This document shows positions 16,542-16,612 of a stretch of 16,612 bases of DNA, piece after piece (position 1 is the first letter of the stretch; every line of letters starts with the position of its first letter). A program made the translations under genes and the position numbers. The notes under the pieces were generated by a model. It made no database searches, was not told the DNA's origin, and was given only the letters and a program-made list of their open reading frames with translations. This DNA comes from Providencia sp. (lineage in GTDB: Bacteria; Pseudomonadota; Gammaproteobacteria; Enterobacterales; Enterobacteriaceae): the NCBI RefSeq assembly GCF_003533305.1, contig NZ_DOEH01000023.1, positions 400,805 to 417,416 of the forward strand, read 5' to 3'.

Positions 16542-16566
16542 GAAATGACAGCGGAACTGTTATTTC
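16542..16566 (+). other. Hairpin downstream of tRNA-Arg
   Basis: GAAATGACAG and CTGTTATTTC (16542-16551 with 16557-16566) form a 10-bp stem with one G-U pair and a 5-nt loop. No T-run follows, so it is more likely a processing or spacer structure in the tRNA transcript than a terminator. The last 46 bp of the window show nothing recognisable. Confidence 0.45.
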
Positions 16567-16612
16567 ATGGTCTGCGAGATAATCGTCAGCACCAGGGAAG
16601 ACAATGTAGTAA

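Noticed and set aside
1..16612. Mobile element, prophage, CRISPR array, toxin-antitoxin or defence system
   Set aside because: All large frames are recognised housekeeping genes; no transposase, integrase, spaced repeats, att-like duplications or island-like base composition was seen. The tRNA genes at the right end show no integrase or att duplication within the window.

Overview
The window reads as ordinary core chromosome of an enterobacterium. Base composition is low in G+C with AT-rich spacers. Nearly every product aligns by eye with its Escherichia coli counterpart at full length. CsrA is near-identical to E. coli CsrA, and RecA and AlaS are very close. The low G+C, the missing recX between recA and alaS, and the joining of chromosome blocks that lie far apart in E. 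coli suggest the Morganellaceae (Providencia or a close relative such as Proteus). That genus call is inference from remembered families, not a search.

Layout from left to right. pepD (dipeptidase) is on the minus strand and diverges from gpt (purine salvage) across a 312-bp spacer that carries both promoters. frsA and crl (sigma-S helper) follow. The proB-proA operon (the first two dedicated steps of proline synthesis) comes next, without the phoE gene that separates crl from proB in E. coli. After a terminator comes aroL (shikimate kinase). The tight cluster aas-lplT-pncC follows: lysophospholipid re-acylation, its flippase, and NMN amidohydrolase. The last stop codon of this cluster abuts the SOS promoter of recA. 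recA ends in a strong terminator. alaS follows after 347 bp with no recX, then csrA with a conserved leader. A stable-RNA promoter then drives tRNA-Ser(GCU) and tRNA-Arg(ACG). The window ends 79 bp past the second tRNA.

Functional links. Aas and LplT work together: LplT brings lyso-phosphatidylethanolamine to the inner leaflet and Aas re-acylates it. ProB and ProA are consecutive enzymes. Crl and CsrA are global regulators of the sigma-S regulon and of mRNA translation. recA is preceded by a near-perfect LexA site overlapping its promoter. The remaining genes are neighbours without an evident shared pathway.

I found no mobile element, phage, CRISPR array, toxin-antitoxin module or undescribed system. 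The points worth checking are small: an eight-G tract in crl that coincides with a Trp-to-Gly change in a conserved motif, a hairpin that would mask the crl ribosome-binding site, a G7-G66 mismatch in the tRNA-Arg acceptor stem, the absent recX, and inverted repeats near the gpt and csrA promoters.
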